Source: an uncultured Lachnospiraceae bacterium (GTDB lineage Bacteria > Bacillota > Clostridia > Lachnospirales > Lachnospiraceae). From it: a stretch of DNA of 23,281 nucleotides. A program made the position numbers and the translations under genes. This document shows, piece after piece, positions 13,109 through 20,816 of this stretch (its first letter is position 1; the number at the start of each line of letters is the position of its first letter). The stretch lies in NCBI GenBank assembly GCA_910579865.1, contig CAJTXA010000035.1, positions 1 through 23,281 on the forward strand, read 5' to 3'. The notes under the pieces are model-generated. The model was not told where the DNA came from and did not search any database. It saw only the letters and a list, made by a program, of their open reading frames with translations.

Positions 13109-13981
13109 ATGACAGACAAAACTACTAAAACAAACGTATACCAAATGGTAACAGACAGGATAATAGCAGAACTGGAAAAAGGTAGAATCCCTTGGAATAA
13201 GCCGTGGACTGGTGTTAGAGATAGAGCATTCAATAGAATAAGTAAGAAGCCTTATTCTTTAATCAATCAAATGCTTTTGAAACATAATGGAGAATATGCA
13301 ACGTTTAAACAATGGCAGGATTTAGGCGGTCACGTTCGCAAGGGTGAAAAGTCAGAGATAGTTGTATTTTGGAAGATATACGAAAAAGAAGAACTTAACG
13401 ACAATGGAGAAAAGGAAGTCAAAAAAATACCGTTGCTTAGATACATCAATGTATTTCATATATCACAAGTTGACGGCATTAAACCTTTACCAGCGGAAAA
13501 GCTGAATAATGATATTAAACCAATAGAACAAGCGGATAAGATTATTATAGACTATGTAACAAGGGAACATATAGACTTTCATGAAACGAAAAGTAATAAG
13601 GCTTTTTATAGCCCTTCAAGTGACAGGGTAGTTGTGCCATTAAAAGAGCAATATCAGAATGCAAATGAATACTATGGCACAACATTTCACGAATTGACGC
13701 ATAGCACTGGACATAAAACAAGGCTTGACAGGTTAGAGAATAGAGTTGTTGTAGCGTTCGGAAGTGAAACATACTCAAAAGAAGAATTAGTTGCAGAAAT
13801 AGGAAGCGCAAATATATTGAATATCTTAGGAATTGAAACACAACAGACATTTAAAAACAGTGCTGCATATATTCAAAATTGGTTGCAAGTCTTAAAGAAT
13901 GATAACAAGTTTATTGTATCAGCAGCAGGAAAAGCGGAAAAAGCCGTTAATTATATTATGGGAATGGACAAAAGCGAATAG
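13109..13981 (+). CDS. ardC: ArdC-like antirestriction protein (ssDNA-binding plus metallopeptidase domain)
   Basis: The 290-residue protein begins with the ArdC N-terminal single-strand-DNA-binding domain (VYQMVTDRIIAELEKGRIPW, NKPW, then YATFKQWQDLGGHVRKGEKS). It continues with a zincin-like metallopeptidase domain: HELTHSTGH at 194-202 gives the HExxH zinc site, and the ELVAEIGSANIL helix (near 226-237) supplies the downstream Glu. ArdC proteins shield incoming single-stranded plasmid DNA and counter type I restriction during transfer. The ATG at 13109 follows AAAGGA by 11 bases; a GTG at 13100 overlaps that site and is less likely. It has its own operator-like promoter and a terminator, so is a single-gene unit. 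Its presence suggests the cargo once entered by conjugation, and a type I restriction gene lies at the left edge of the window. Confidence 0.9.
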   Translation: MTDKTTKTNVYQMVTDRIIAELEKGRIPWNKPWTGVRDRAFNRISKKPYSLINQMLLKHNGEYATFKQWQDLGGHVRKGEKSEIVVFWKIYEKEELNDNGEKEVKKIPLLRYINVFHISQVDGIKPLPAEKLNNDIKPIEQADKIIIDYVTREHIDFHETKSNKAFYSPSSDRVVVPLKEQYQNANEYYGTTFHELTHSTGHKTRLDRLENRVVVAFGSETYSKEELVAEIGSANILNILGIETQQTFKNSAAYIQNWLQVLKNDNKFIVSAAGKAEKAVNYIMGMDKSE

Positions 13982-13998
13982 AAAATGATATATATTCA

Positions 13999-14029
13999 GG
14001 GATGCAGCAGGGTATAGCATCCCTTTTTT
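13999..14029 (+). terminator. Terminator of ardC
   Basis: GGGATGC (13999-14005) pairs with GCATCCC (14017-14023) and six T follow, 18 bases after the ardC stop. Confidence 0.9.
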
Positions 14030-14295
14030 GTTGTGCGTGTTATGTATTTATATTATTATTTTTATTTTTATTGTAAGTCGTTCATAGCGTCTTTGATTGT
14101 ATGTTATATGGATTCATTAGCGCAAATCAATCAAAACAAGGGCAAATCCGGACTTTATGGCAATAAGCATACAATTTTGGTTTAAAGCTGGATTTTGGCA
14201 TAATATAGCGTTCTGAATGGTATTGTTGATTTGATGAACGATTACAAAAAATATTGTTATCGGAGAGGAAGATAGCCACACGTTGTAATATTGCT

Positions 14296-14327
14296 ATGGA
14301 TTCCCTGCATGGATTCTATATGGATTC
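14296..14327 (+). repeat. Three short ATGGATTC repeats
   Basis: ATGGATTC occurs at 14296-14303, 14309-14316 and 14320-14327, with periods of 13 and 11 bases. Iteron-like, but only three and in a region without a replication gene. Confidence 0.4.
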
Positions 14328-14415
14328 TTTAAGCAGCAGGATTACAGATTTTATTATATCCCATTGGTAGCAGGGTAATAAGGGGATAGACGTATATAAG
14401 GGCATAGGGGGCATA

Positions 14416-14571
14416 TTACAGATTTATTTTTATTTCAATTTTCGGATTGCCTATTGTGGGGTTCATCTCTTCCTCAACGAATTTCTGAAATCTGCCGAGA
14501 AGTTGATTGCCGAAAAGTATAATTACAAAAATTGGATTACAAATCAACTGTATACCCCATTTGACAATCAT
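14416..14571 (-). CDS. Possible 51-residue single-TM protein
   Basis: The frame reads MIVKWGIQLICNPIFVIILF and then a charged amphipathic part (LLGRFQKFVEEEMNP), ending in a short KIEIKINL. One clear membrane helix is followed by a cytoplasmic tail, typical of real small membrane proteins. The frame extends upstream with GTG and TTG alternatives. No good ribosome site is visible, so it may be truncated at its front. Composition is less AT-extreme than the flanks, which favours coding. Confidence 0.35.
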   Translation of the reverse strand: MIVKWGIQLICNPIFVIILFGNQLLGRFQKFVEEEMNPTIGNPKIEIKINL

Positions 14572-14658
14572 CACATACAAGAAAAAGACATATTACCATA
14601 GTTATAGGTAAAATGCCTTTGTTCAAATATACACTATGCCATTCCTAATAGTTTTAAG

Positions 14659-14859
14659 TCAATGCCTTTCCATATCTGCCCGAATCAAACTCTTTATATA
14701 TCCTGCTTTATTTGGCATTGAATTAAGATATTCCAACAAATCCGCTTCTGTATTATGCATAAAGCGAATAGCAATAGATGTTGTCTTTTCCTTTGCATAT
14801 TTTTCTCTTGCCCTTTTATTACATTCTAACTGATTCTTTTCTTTTATTGTTTTAGCCAT
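14659..14859 (-). CDS. Small ribbon-helix-helix-type protein
   Basis: The 66-residue protein has a basic N-terminal tail followed by strand TTSIAIRFMHN and the phrase EADLLEYLNSMPNKAGYIKS, LIRADM. This pattern recurs in short RHH-like proteins of Firmicute plasmids and integrative elements. AAGG is 8 bases before the ATG. It follows the zinc-ribbon gene by 29 bases in the same direction and is probably read with it. A role as repressor or antitoxin is plausible. Confidence 0.6.
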   Translation of the reverse strand: MAKTIKEKNQLECNKRAREKYAKEKTTSIAIRFMHNTEADLLEYLNSMPNKAGYIKSLIRADMERH

Positions 14860-14888
14860 TTAACACACCTTTATTTTTTACATAATTG

Positions 14889-15239
14889 CTAATCACCATA
14901 AACTTCTTTATATGGGTCAATATCCGATTCTCCTGTTCCATCGCAAAAAACACAAGTTTTCTTCTCATAATATCCAGTTCCACCGCATACTTTACATTTT
15001 TTGTTTCCACTATTCCATTTGGCAGCAATCACCAAAACGCAAACAAGCGCAATGAAGCTTAAAAACACAAAACCTATTATACTATTGGAATTACTGCTTA
15101 ATGATTTCCCCTTGTTTTCACTTTCTGTTCTTTTTTGTTTTGAAACATATGTGTGTATGCCATCAAAACCACAATATTCACATTTCTTGTCTTTTTCATT
15201 TATCATTTTCCTGCATTTAGGACAACGTATATTTCCCAT
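14889..15239 (-). CDS. Zinc-ribbon single-TM protein with DnaJ-like CxxCxGxG motifs
   Basis: The 116-residue protein starts with a zinc ribbon (RCPKCRKMINEKDKKCEYCG), followed by a polar linker and one membrane helix (IIGFVFLSFIALVCVLVIAA). It ends with two CxxCxGxG repeats (CKVCGGTG and CFCDGTG with a preceding C), like half of the DnaJ zinc domain. The ends lie on opposite sides of the membrane, or the helix is a signal anchor. AGAAAGGAAA lies about 7 bases before the ATG at 15239. It is divergent from the XRE gene, and the intergenic region holds a TAGGCT/AGCCTA palindrome likely to be the repressor's site. Proteins with this order are often of unknown role; a sensor or quality-control function is only a guess. 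Confidence 0.7.
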   Translation of the reverse strand: MGNIRCPKCRKMINEKDKKCEYCGFDGIHTYVSKQKRTESENKGKSLSSNSNSIIGFVFLSFIALVCVLVIAAKWNSGNKKCKVCGGTGYYEKKTCVFCDGTGESDIDPYKEVYGD

Positions 15240-15280
15240 TTTTGTATTTCCTTTCTGCAATTAATTTCAATTATCACAAT

Positions 15281-15300
15281 CTTAGGCTTTTTTAGCCTAG
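15281..15300. promoter_or_regulatory. Palindrome between divergent zinc-ribbon and XRE genes
   Basis: CTTAGGCT (15281-15288) and AGCCTAG (15294-15300) form an inverted pair around five T, with another TAGGCT at about 15309-15314. It is a plausible operator for the XRE repressor encoded just downstream. Confidence 0.4.
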
Positions 15301-15372
15301 AAGTCAATAGGCTCTATCGGTCTAAAGTATAATAACCTTATATAATACGTTTTAAGGAAAGGAGAGTGACGT

Positions 15373-15606
15373 ATGTACCGCCGAATCAGGGAATTGCGAG
15401 AAGATAATGATTTAACACAAACATATATGGCAAAACTGCTTAACGTGAACCAACGTACATACTCACGTTATGAAACAGGCGAACACGAGATTTCTTTAGC
15501 TTCTCTTTCCAAAATTGCAGATTTCTATAATGTCAGCACGGATTATCTTTTAGATAGGACTGACATTAAAAAGCCATACCCAAAATCCAAACTTCCCAAA
15601 TCATAA
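15373..15606 (+). CDS. XRE-family transcriptional regulator
   Basis: The 77-residue protein is a compact Cro/CI-type helix-turn-helix: RIRELREDNDLTQTYMAKLL, NVNQRTYSRYETGEHEI, SLASLSKIADFYNVSTDYLL. A short basic tail follows. AAGGAGAG lies 6 bases before the ATG. It is divergent from the zinc-ribbon gene and likely controls the shared intergenic region. TATAAT-like boxes near 15327-15346 may be its promoter. Confidence 0.9.
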   Translation: MYRRIRELREDNDLTQTYMAKLLNVNQRTYSRYETGEHEISLASLSKIADFYNVSTDYLLDRTDIKKPYPKSKLPKS

Positions 15607-15849
15607 GAGAACTAACTTTTATACATATCAGGAGTATCATTGCATACCCTGACTATCTATAATCCGTAGTTTAACTTTCTTTTAATTCCTTAATCTTGCC
15701 CATTCAGCTTACCTTTTCACATCTCTTATAATGTATCATATCATGTTTTCTTATAAAATTCCACTACTTTATATACTTTTGTTCTCCATAGAGCAACTTA
15801 TCTTTAATAAAATCAAGTTGACTATCAGTGGAAGGAGGACAATATAAAA

Positions 15850-16137
15850 GTGACTTTTGCAGAAAAACTAAAATCCTTGCGGAAAAGCCAAAAACTTACC
15901 CAGCAGGAATTAGCGGATAGGTTAGGTGTAGCAAAATCCGTTGTATCATATTACGAATCAGGAGACAGATTCCCTTCATACGATGTTCTTGTAAAAATTG
16001 CTCACCGATTTCATGTAACTACAGATTATTTGTTGGATGTGGATAAAATCAAAACTCTGGACGTATCCAATCTGACCGACAAGCAAATTGGTGTGATAAC
16101 AGAAATGATAGAGTTGCTTCAGGAGCAGAATGAATAA
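15850..16137 (+). CDS. XRE-family transcriptional regulator, second
   Basis: The 95-residue protein has an N-terminal helix-turn-helix (FAEKLKSLRKSQKLTQQELA, DRLGVAKSVVSYYESG) and a C-terminal helical extension (NLTDKQIGVITEMIELLQEQ) probably used for dimerisation. It starts at GTG 15850 with GGAGG 13 bases upstream; no ATG with a better site exists. It is about 45% like the first XRE protein by eye in the recognition region, so it is not a recent duplicate. No target is obvious; the tns genes, TOPRIM gene or small-gene operons could be controlled. Confidence 0.85.
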   Translation: MTFAEKLKSLRKSQKLTQQELADRLGVAKSVVSYYESGDRFPSYDVLVKIAHRFHVTTDYLLDVDKIKTLDVSNLTDKQIGVITEMIELLQEQNE

Positions 16138-16448
16138 TAGAAAAAATGGAAATCAGCTTATTTCATAGCTTTTGTTCTGGATAAATTACTCTTAAAATTA
16201 TTATTTTATATTCTTCCCCATTACAGGATATTGGTATATAATAACGGTCAAAAACTCGGCATATGAACCAAATTTGAACATACTAAAGGGCAGCAGTAAT
16301 TCAGTACCCTTACCTGCTGCCCTTTGTTTAATCTTTCTATGGGTTGATTTAATATTAGAACATTTACATTATATCCTTATATAAAGTATAATATATCAGT
16401 TGTATTCCTCTCTTTCTTACTGAATTATTATCTTTACGAAAAATAAAA
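16138..16448. other. Intergenic stretch after the second XRE gene
   Basis: No gene. It holds a strong hairpin (16285-16325). A TATAAT-like box at about 16230 could start a short RNA ending at that hairpin. The rest, downstream of the TOPRIM gene, is AT-rich and shows nothing else. Confidence 0.45.
16285..16325. terminator. Terminator hairpin between convergent XRE and TOPRIM genes
   Basis: AAAGGGCAGCAG (16285-16296) and CTGCTGCCCTTT (16314-16325) form a perfect 12-base stem. Only GTTT follows on the right, so termination depends mainly on stem strength. It lies between the ends of two convergent genes. Confidence 0.6.
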
Positions 16449-17885
16449 CTAATCAACCAATTTATAGCAATCATCTATAACTCTTTTTATTATATCTGGA
16501 ATATTATCCTGAGTTGTTAATTTCATCACAGTTTCTATAAATTGAATCTTATCAAATTCTCCAAGTTCACTGTTCATACTAATTTTCTTCTTAACCTGAT
16601 TAAGAAAGGGTTTGTTCCCATCAAAATCATTTTTTACAAAAATATTGCTCCCATAAATACTATTAAGTGCATACACAGCAATATCTTTATCAATTATATC
16701 CTCAAAAGTTCCGTTAGGAATATAATGTAAGACATATTGATTTTTCTTTTCTTTTATTATTCTCTCAATATTATCTATTTCCTTTCTAGCATCCCCATCC
16801 AAGAGAACACATATTTTTATATCTGGATTGTTTTTAATAAATTTTTCAAAATCCATATACACCTTTTGCTTTGTTTTTGAGTTCCATACTTTAATACCTC
16901 TATATGCTAATGGCTTTCCATATTTTAAAGCCATATAAGGAATCGCTTTTTCTTCTGTATCTCCTTCAACTAAAATATAGCACTTTACATTTTTCACATC
17001 ATTCAAATGTTTCTCAATCTCTGTTATTGCACTCAAATAAGAAGTAAGAAACAACTCCCTATAATCATCCATAACTATCAACCCTAATTTCTTCAAAACA
17101 TCTTTATGTAGCAAAAGCAAATGTGCATAAAATATATCATCTTTATGCACAATTATATCATGTTGCTTTCCACAATAAGGACAAATAGCTTTTTGCGGTA
17201 ACTTTTTACTCTCACCACATTCTTCTTTTATTTCTAATAATTCTTTTCTAATTCCTTCAAAAATATTATTTTTAAGCAGTCCATTCATACCACCATATTT
17301 TCTATATATTTTTTGGTCAATAAAATTATTTGCCAGTTCCAATCCTATATTGCATCTATAATCTGGCATCTCAACAATATTATTTTGAACTGTACTAAGA
17401 ATTGATTGTGCCTTTCGTATATGATGTTCATATGCTCTTGCATAAAAATCTGCTATTGATATTAATGGTGGCATAATTAATATACATAGAATGAAATTTG
17501 CATTTTTATTTACAACTACTGTTTCTGTTATAGGTTTTTTATATACATCTTCACAAAATTCTTTATCCTCATCAGATAAATTAAAAAAATCTACTAAATC
17601 ATAATTATTTTGTTCTGCTATGCAAATCGTATATGGTGTCCATTCAATTCCTATCTCATATCTATTTTTTTCTCCTTGTATTTCTTGCTCATATAAAGTA
17701 TTTATTGTAGCTTTCCAAACTTCTTGATATGCCTTTACTTTATCTTCAAAGGACTTTTCTCCTAATTCTAATTCTTTTTCTACGCTTACGAATAAATTTA
17801 TACTATGTTCCACAATATTAGAAAAAGTCAATTCTTTAACCAATTCATTCAGATTTTTTCTTGCAAATATCAGATTTTCTTTCAT
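16449..17885 (-). CDS. Putative OLD-like TOPRIM protein with zinc finger
   Basis: The 478-residue protein is unrecognised over its first 230 residues. Then come a zinc-finger-like CPYCGKQH (Cys235, Cys238) with His255/His260 nearby, and a TOPRIM-type segment: CYILVEGDTEEKAIPYMALK (about 302-321, Glu307), then KICVLLDGDARKEID (about 357-371, the DxD pair Asp363/Asp365), then PNGTFEDIID. This is the Toprim layout of OLD-family nucleases, but without the ABC ATPase they normally carry. Such a lone TOPRIM plus novel N-terminal domain is typical of uncharacterised defence nucleases. The ATG at 17885 follows GGGGA by 8 bases; ATG at 17918 is an alternative. Its own promoter is at 17941-17969. It occupies the place of tnsE downstream of tniQ, separated by a small insertion, so it may be a transposition accessory or passenger defence gene. 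Confidence 0.65.
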   Translation of the reverse strand: MKENLIFARKNLNELVKELTFSNIVEHSINLFVSVEKELELGEKSFEDKVKAYQEVWKATINTLYEQEIQGEKNRYEIGIEWTPYTICIAEQNNYDLVDFFNLSDEDKEFCEDVYKKPITETVVVNKNANFILCILIMPPLISIADFYARAYEHHIRKAQSILSTVQNNIVEMPDYRCNIGLELANNFIDQKIYRKYGGMNGLLKNNIFEGIRKELLEIKEECGESKKLPQKAICPYCGKQHDIIVHKDDIFYAHLLLLHKDVLKKLGLIVMDDYRELFLTSYLSAITEIEKHLNDVKNVKCYILVEGDTEEKAIPYMALKYGKPLAYRGIKVWNSKTKQKVYMDFEKFIKNNPDIKICVLLDGDARKEIDNIERIIKEKKNQYVLHYIPNGTFEDIIDKDIAVYALNSIYGSNIFVKNDFDGNKPFLNQVKKKISMNSELGEFDKIQFIETVMKLTTQDNIPDIIKRVIDDCYKLVD

Positions 17886-17940
17886 GCAGTTTTCCCCTAT
17901 ATCATACACATATTTCATAACTAATTTACATTGCCTTTTT

Positions 17941-17969
17941 ACTATATCAAAAAAACACTATTATATCAA
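17941..17969 (-). promoter_or_regulatory. Promoter of the TOPRIM gene
   Basis: TTGATA (17964-17969) and TATAGT (17941-17946) on the minus strand are 17 bases apart. It lies between the 119-bp insertion and the start codon, so the gene does not depend on tns read-through. Confidence 0.55.
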
Positions 17970-17985
17970 TTCATAATTCACAACA

Positions 17986-18104
17986 GGGTGTAGCAAAAAA
18001 AGGTAATAAATACCATTTGTATACAATATAATGTGGCTCTGATTTATTACAATCCACAATATAAGGTTATAAAATACCAAATACCATAAAAATCAGCTAC
18101 ACCC
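17986..18104. mobile_element. 119-bp miniature inverted-repeat element with 9-bp target duplication
   Basis: The ends GGGTGTAGC (17986-17994) and GCTACACCC (18096-18104) are exact inverted repeats. Both sides are flanked by TTCACAACA (17977-17985 and 18105-18113), a perfect 9-base target duplication. The interior is AT-rich and non-coding. The right duplication overlaps the tniQ stop codon (TCA at 18106-18108), so tniQ is not lengthened or cut. No transposase in the window fits; a 9-base duplication points to an IS of another family supplied elsewhere. Confidence 0.8.
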
Positions 18105-18105
18105 T

Positions 18106-19560
18106 TCACAACAACTCCTTTATCCTCTCTGCCATTTCAGCATCCATATACATCTCCAAATAAGGCTTACACTCCTGAAAATTCTCATTACGCATATTGG
18201 TTAGATTCCGTATTTGTTTCCAATTTAGCGGTTGACCTTCTGTCTGAATCTTTTTAACTGCCCATACAACCTTTTTCGCCCATAGTTGCTCCTGTGATAT
18301 AGAATGATTATTGATTTCTGCTTTACACTTTGGCATCTTCCTCAAACTGCCCTCTGGCAAGCCAACATCCCTCCCTATCCCTATCACAGTTATTTTCTTT
18401 GGCATTGAGCTTTCATCATTTTCTATTCTTTGAATTGCCTTTTGAACAAGCAGTAAATATTCATCATCTAATTTCGTCCAATCCTTTACCCGAACACCAC
18501 CCTTTTGTGGATTCTCCTTTCTATGCTGATATATGCCATACCGACCGTTCCCGATAGTTTTAACAGAATCATAGGACATTCCCAATCTTTTTGCAATCTC
18601 TGGATATTTCAATCCTTTATCGTGAAGCCTTTTTATCTCTGCATCGAAAATTTCATCCTGTGGCACATCTGGCACTTTCATATTTACTAAATCATCCACT
18701 GGCACTTTCAAAAAATATGCTAATAAACATACATCTACAAAATTGCTCCTGTCATTCGTAAATATCTTTTGTAACTGCCAAAGCTCTGTAATACGATTTT
18801 CAGACAACTTTTCATAATAACTTATAAAATCCTCATGCAGCAGTTCCATATACCGTTTTTTGCCCCTTGCAGATAGATACCTTGTGCCAATCATACATGA
18901 ATGGAGAAACTCCCCAACACCAATATCAGAATCCATATCTAAATCGGATTGAAATACTGCTGCCACATATTCTGACACTTCATATTCAATATCATCTTTA
19001 ACAATCTCAACATTATCTTTTTGTGGTATTACCCCTTCCGCATGATGCAATATAGGACTTGCTTTTGCACTGATAACAACTTCACTGTTTTTTAGATAGC
19101 ATCTGTGAATCGGGCAGACATTTATTCCTGTTATCTGATGATTTCTATGCCAAAATGTTTCCCCGAACTTATCCCTATCTGCCTTAACGCATAGAGGGCA
19201 ATAACGGAGAAACCTTTCCTGACAGCTTTTTACCTTCGGCAACAGATTATTATAATTACCCCTCATCCCTATTAGAGCCTGATATGCTTTGTTCCTACGC
19301 TCTTTCGATATAAAACACCCATAATAAGGAAACATGGTATGTTTCAGCACAATATCCTCAATCGTTTTGTTCTTTGTAACAATCTGTAGGGCAGCAGGGG
19401 TAAGTGTATTGATAAATTCAATATCTGGTCTGACTTTCTTATCCTGAAAGAAATCCTCTGCCATATAGATATAAGCTGGATAGCCAGCTTTTACATAACA
19501 CCTCGCCAACTGGCTATATAGCAGCTCATCGGGATAAACCTCTGGAAAATATGTAATCAC
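18106..19560 (-). CDS. tniQ: TniQ/TnsD-family target-selection protein
   Basis: The 484-residue protein has the TniQ N-terminal domain: YFPEVYPDELLYSQLARCYV, then a zinc site of CPLC (Cys121, Cys124) with HRNHQITGINVCPIH (about 138-152). A long C-terminal part with a helix-turn-helix-like GLKYPEIAKRLGMSYDSVK and a DWTKLDDEYL segment follows. Its length and C-terminal DNA-binding parts match TnsD, which recognises a fixed chromosomal site and recruits TnsC, rather than the short TniQ of CRISPR-guided elements. The start is GTG at 19560, overlapping the tnsC stop in GTGA, with GGAGG 7 bases upstream. The target site is not in this window or is not recognisable. Confidence 0.85.
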   Translation of the reverse strand: MITYFPEVYPDELLYSQLARCYVKAGYPAYIYMAEDFFQDKKVRPDIEFINTLTPAALQIVTKNKTIEDIVLKHTMFPYYGCFISKERRNKAYQALIGMRGNYNNLLPKVKSCQERFLRYCPLCVKADRDKFGETFWHRNHQITGINVCPIHRCYLKNSEVVISAKASPILHHAEGVIPQKDNVEIVKDDIEYEVSEYVAAVFQSDLDMDSDIGVGEFLHSCMIGTRYLSARGKKRYMELLHEDFISYYEKLSENRITELWQLQKIFTNDRSNFVDVCLLAYFLKVPVDDLVNMKVPDVPQDEIFDAEIKRLHDKGLKYPEIAKRLGMSYDSVKTIGNGRYGIYQHRKENPQKGGVRVKDWTKLDDEYLLLVQKAIQRIENDESSMPKKITVIGIGRDVGLPEGSLRKMPKCKAEINNHSISQEQLWAKKVVWAVKKIQTEGQPLNWKQIRNLTNMRNENFQECKPYLEMYMDAEMAERIKELL

Positions 19561-20816
19561 ACCGACACCTCCATCACGATAAGATTCTCTTGCATCAGTT
19601 TAACTATATCTGTGCTATTTTGCTTCGCCTGTGCTACCAATAAAGCAATCAAATTCTCTTGCTCCGTTTCCTCTATAAAATCTTGTTTCTCTTCCAATTC
19701 ATGAATTTTATCTGCTTTCTTCCCTATCGTTGTTGTACTCTTTCTTTTTTGAATCGAAGGAGCTATATAATCATGTAAAAGTGCCATACGGTTCTTATAG
19801 GCTTTATTTAAACTGCTTATATCCAATGCTTCTGTACCATCCATAATCGCTATTTCCTGTGCATCATGCAGCAGTACAACAATATTTGATATAATTCCTG
19901 CACTGTGTTCATAAATCCATTCTGTAATTGCTTCTGTCAATTCTGTATAATGTTTAACATACTGATAAGAATAAAGTTCCTTACAAATCTTATGAAAATC
20001 ATCGTCATAATCCATTGCCTGATACTGCAAGCCTAATGACCTTCTCGCAAGGTAATCACTGGATTCAAAAAACATAACGGATTCAGACGTACCCACCATG
20101 CAAATACTGATTCCTGAATCATTGATAAGTTGTGTAAGCATCCCTATCAATCCTCTACCATTCTTTGAATTTACGACATTCTGAATTTCATCTATTATCA
20201 ATAATCCAACATGGTTCAGTGACACTTGGCTAACCATTCCCAAAAGCATATCAGTAGTTGCCCTTGCCCTGATTGCGTTCTGATAGTAATTGCTCCCTAT
20301 CCGTTCATCCACTTTGCGTAATACCTCTAAAAGTAAATTTTTCACCGAACTGTCAAAAGGGCATTGAACTACGACACAGGGAATGATGAAAGAATACGGC
20401 ACATCTAATTCCATTACTCCCTTATTGGAAATCAGACTGATTGCCCTACTGATAGCTGTACTCTTACCTATTCCGCTTGTGCCAGCTATCAATAGACTGT
20501 CTGCCCCTCCAATGATGCCCCTATATTCCTGTGCCATAACAGCCTTATAGTTCTCATTCTGCTGCAATACTGCTTTTTTCGTAGTTTTCTTCCGCATAGA
20601 ATATACTAATGCAAGATACAGCTTATAATAGATTTCCTCTGTCATTCTTGATGGTACATATACGTTGTAAACGTCCGATAATTTCATTAAGCGTACCGCC
20701 ATATTCTCTTTTCTTATGGATTCATCATAATCTGGCTTAACTTCTAATGCCTTTATCAACTCATCTCCTGATTTCATCTTTGACAGCCTACTTTCAATAT
20801 CTGCTAATTTATTCAT
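19557..20816 (-). CDS. tnsC: TnsC-like AAA+ ATPase, transposition regulator
   Basis: The 419-residue protein has a Walker A (LIAGTSGIGKSTAIS, about 109-123), Walker B (GLLIIDEIQNVV, about 204-215) and a sensor (CMVGTSES). Arg residues in the following helices (ARRSLG) suit an arginine finger. In Tn7, TnsC links TniQ/TnsD to TnsAB and forms ATP-dependent filaments on target DNA. The ATG at 20816 lies 9 bases after AAGGAGG and overlaps the tnsB stop by 8 bases. An ATG at 20837 precedes that site and is not used. The C-terminus is lysine-rich and ends in a polar tail that may bind TnsA/B. Confidence 0.85.
   Translation of the reverse strand: MNKLADIESRLSKMKSGDELIKALEVKPDYDESIRKENMAVRLMKLSDVYNVYVPSRMTEEIYYKLYLALVYSMRKKTTKKAVLQQNENYKAVMAQEYRGIIGGADSLLIAGTSGIGKSTAISRAISLISNKGVMELDVPYSFIIPCVVVQCPFDSSVKNLLLEVLRKVDERIGSNYYQNAIRARATTDMLLGMVSQVSLNHVGLLIIDEIQNVVNSKNGRGLIGMLTQLINDSGISICMVGTSESVMFFESSDYLARRSLGLQYQAMDYDDDFHKICKELYSYQYVKHYTELTEAITEWIYEHSAGIISNIVVLLHDAQEIAIMDGTEALDISSLNKAYKNRMALLHDYIAPSIQKRKSTTTIGKKADKIHELEEKQDFIEETEQENLIALLVAQAKQNSTDIVKLMQENLIVMEVSV

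Larger units (their letters stand above)
13982..14415. other. Intergenic stretch after ardC
   Basis: Apart from the ardC terminator it holds no gene that I can support. Visible are three ATGGATTC repeats (14296-14327), a fourth at about 14110, and two ATTACAGATTT phrases (about 14341 and 14416). It could be a remnant of a replication or transfer origin, but nothing confirms this. Confidence 0.45.

Noticed and set aside
13545..13850. Leftward frame inside ardC
   Set aside because: It is antisense to the metallopeptidase domain, whose motifs are intact, and has no ribosome site.
14040..14300. tRNA or riboswitch in the gap after ardC
   Set aside because: No cloverleaf, CCA-like end or known aptamer core is visible.
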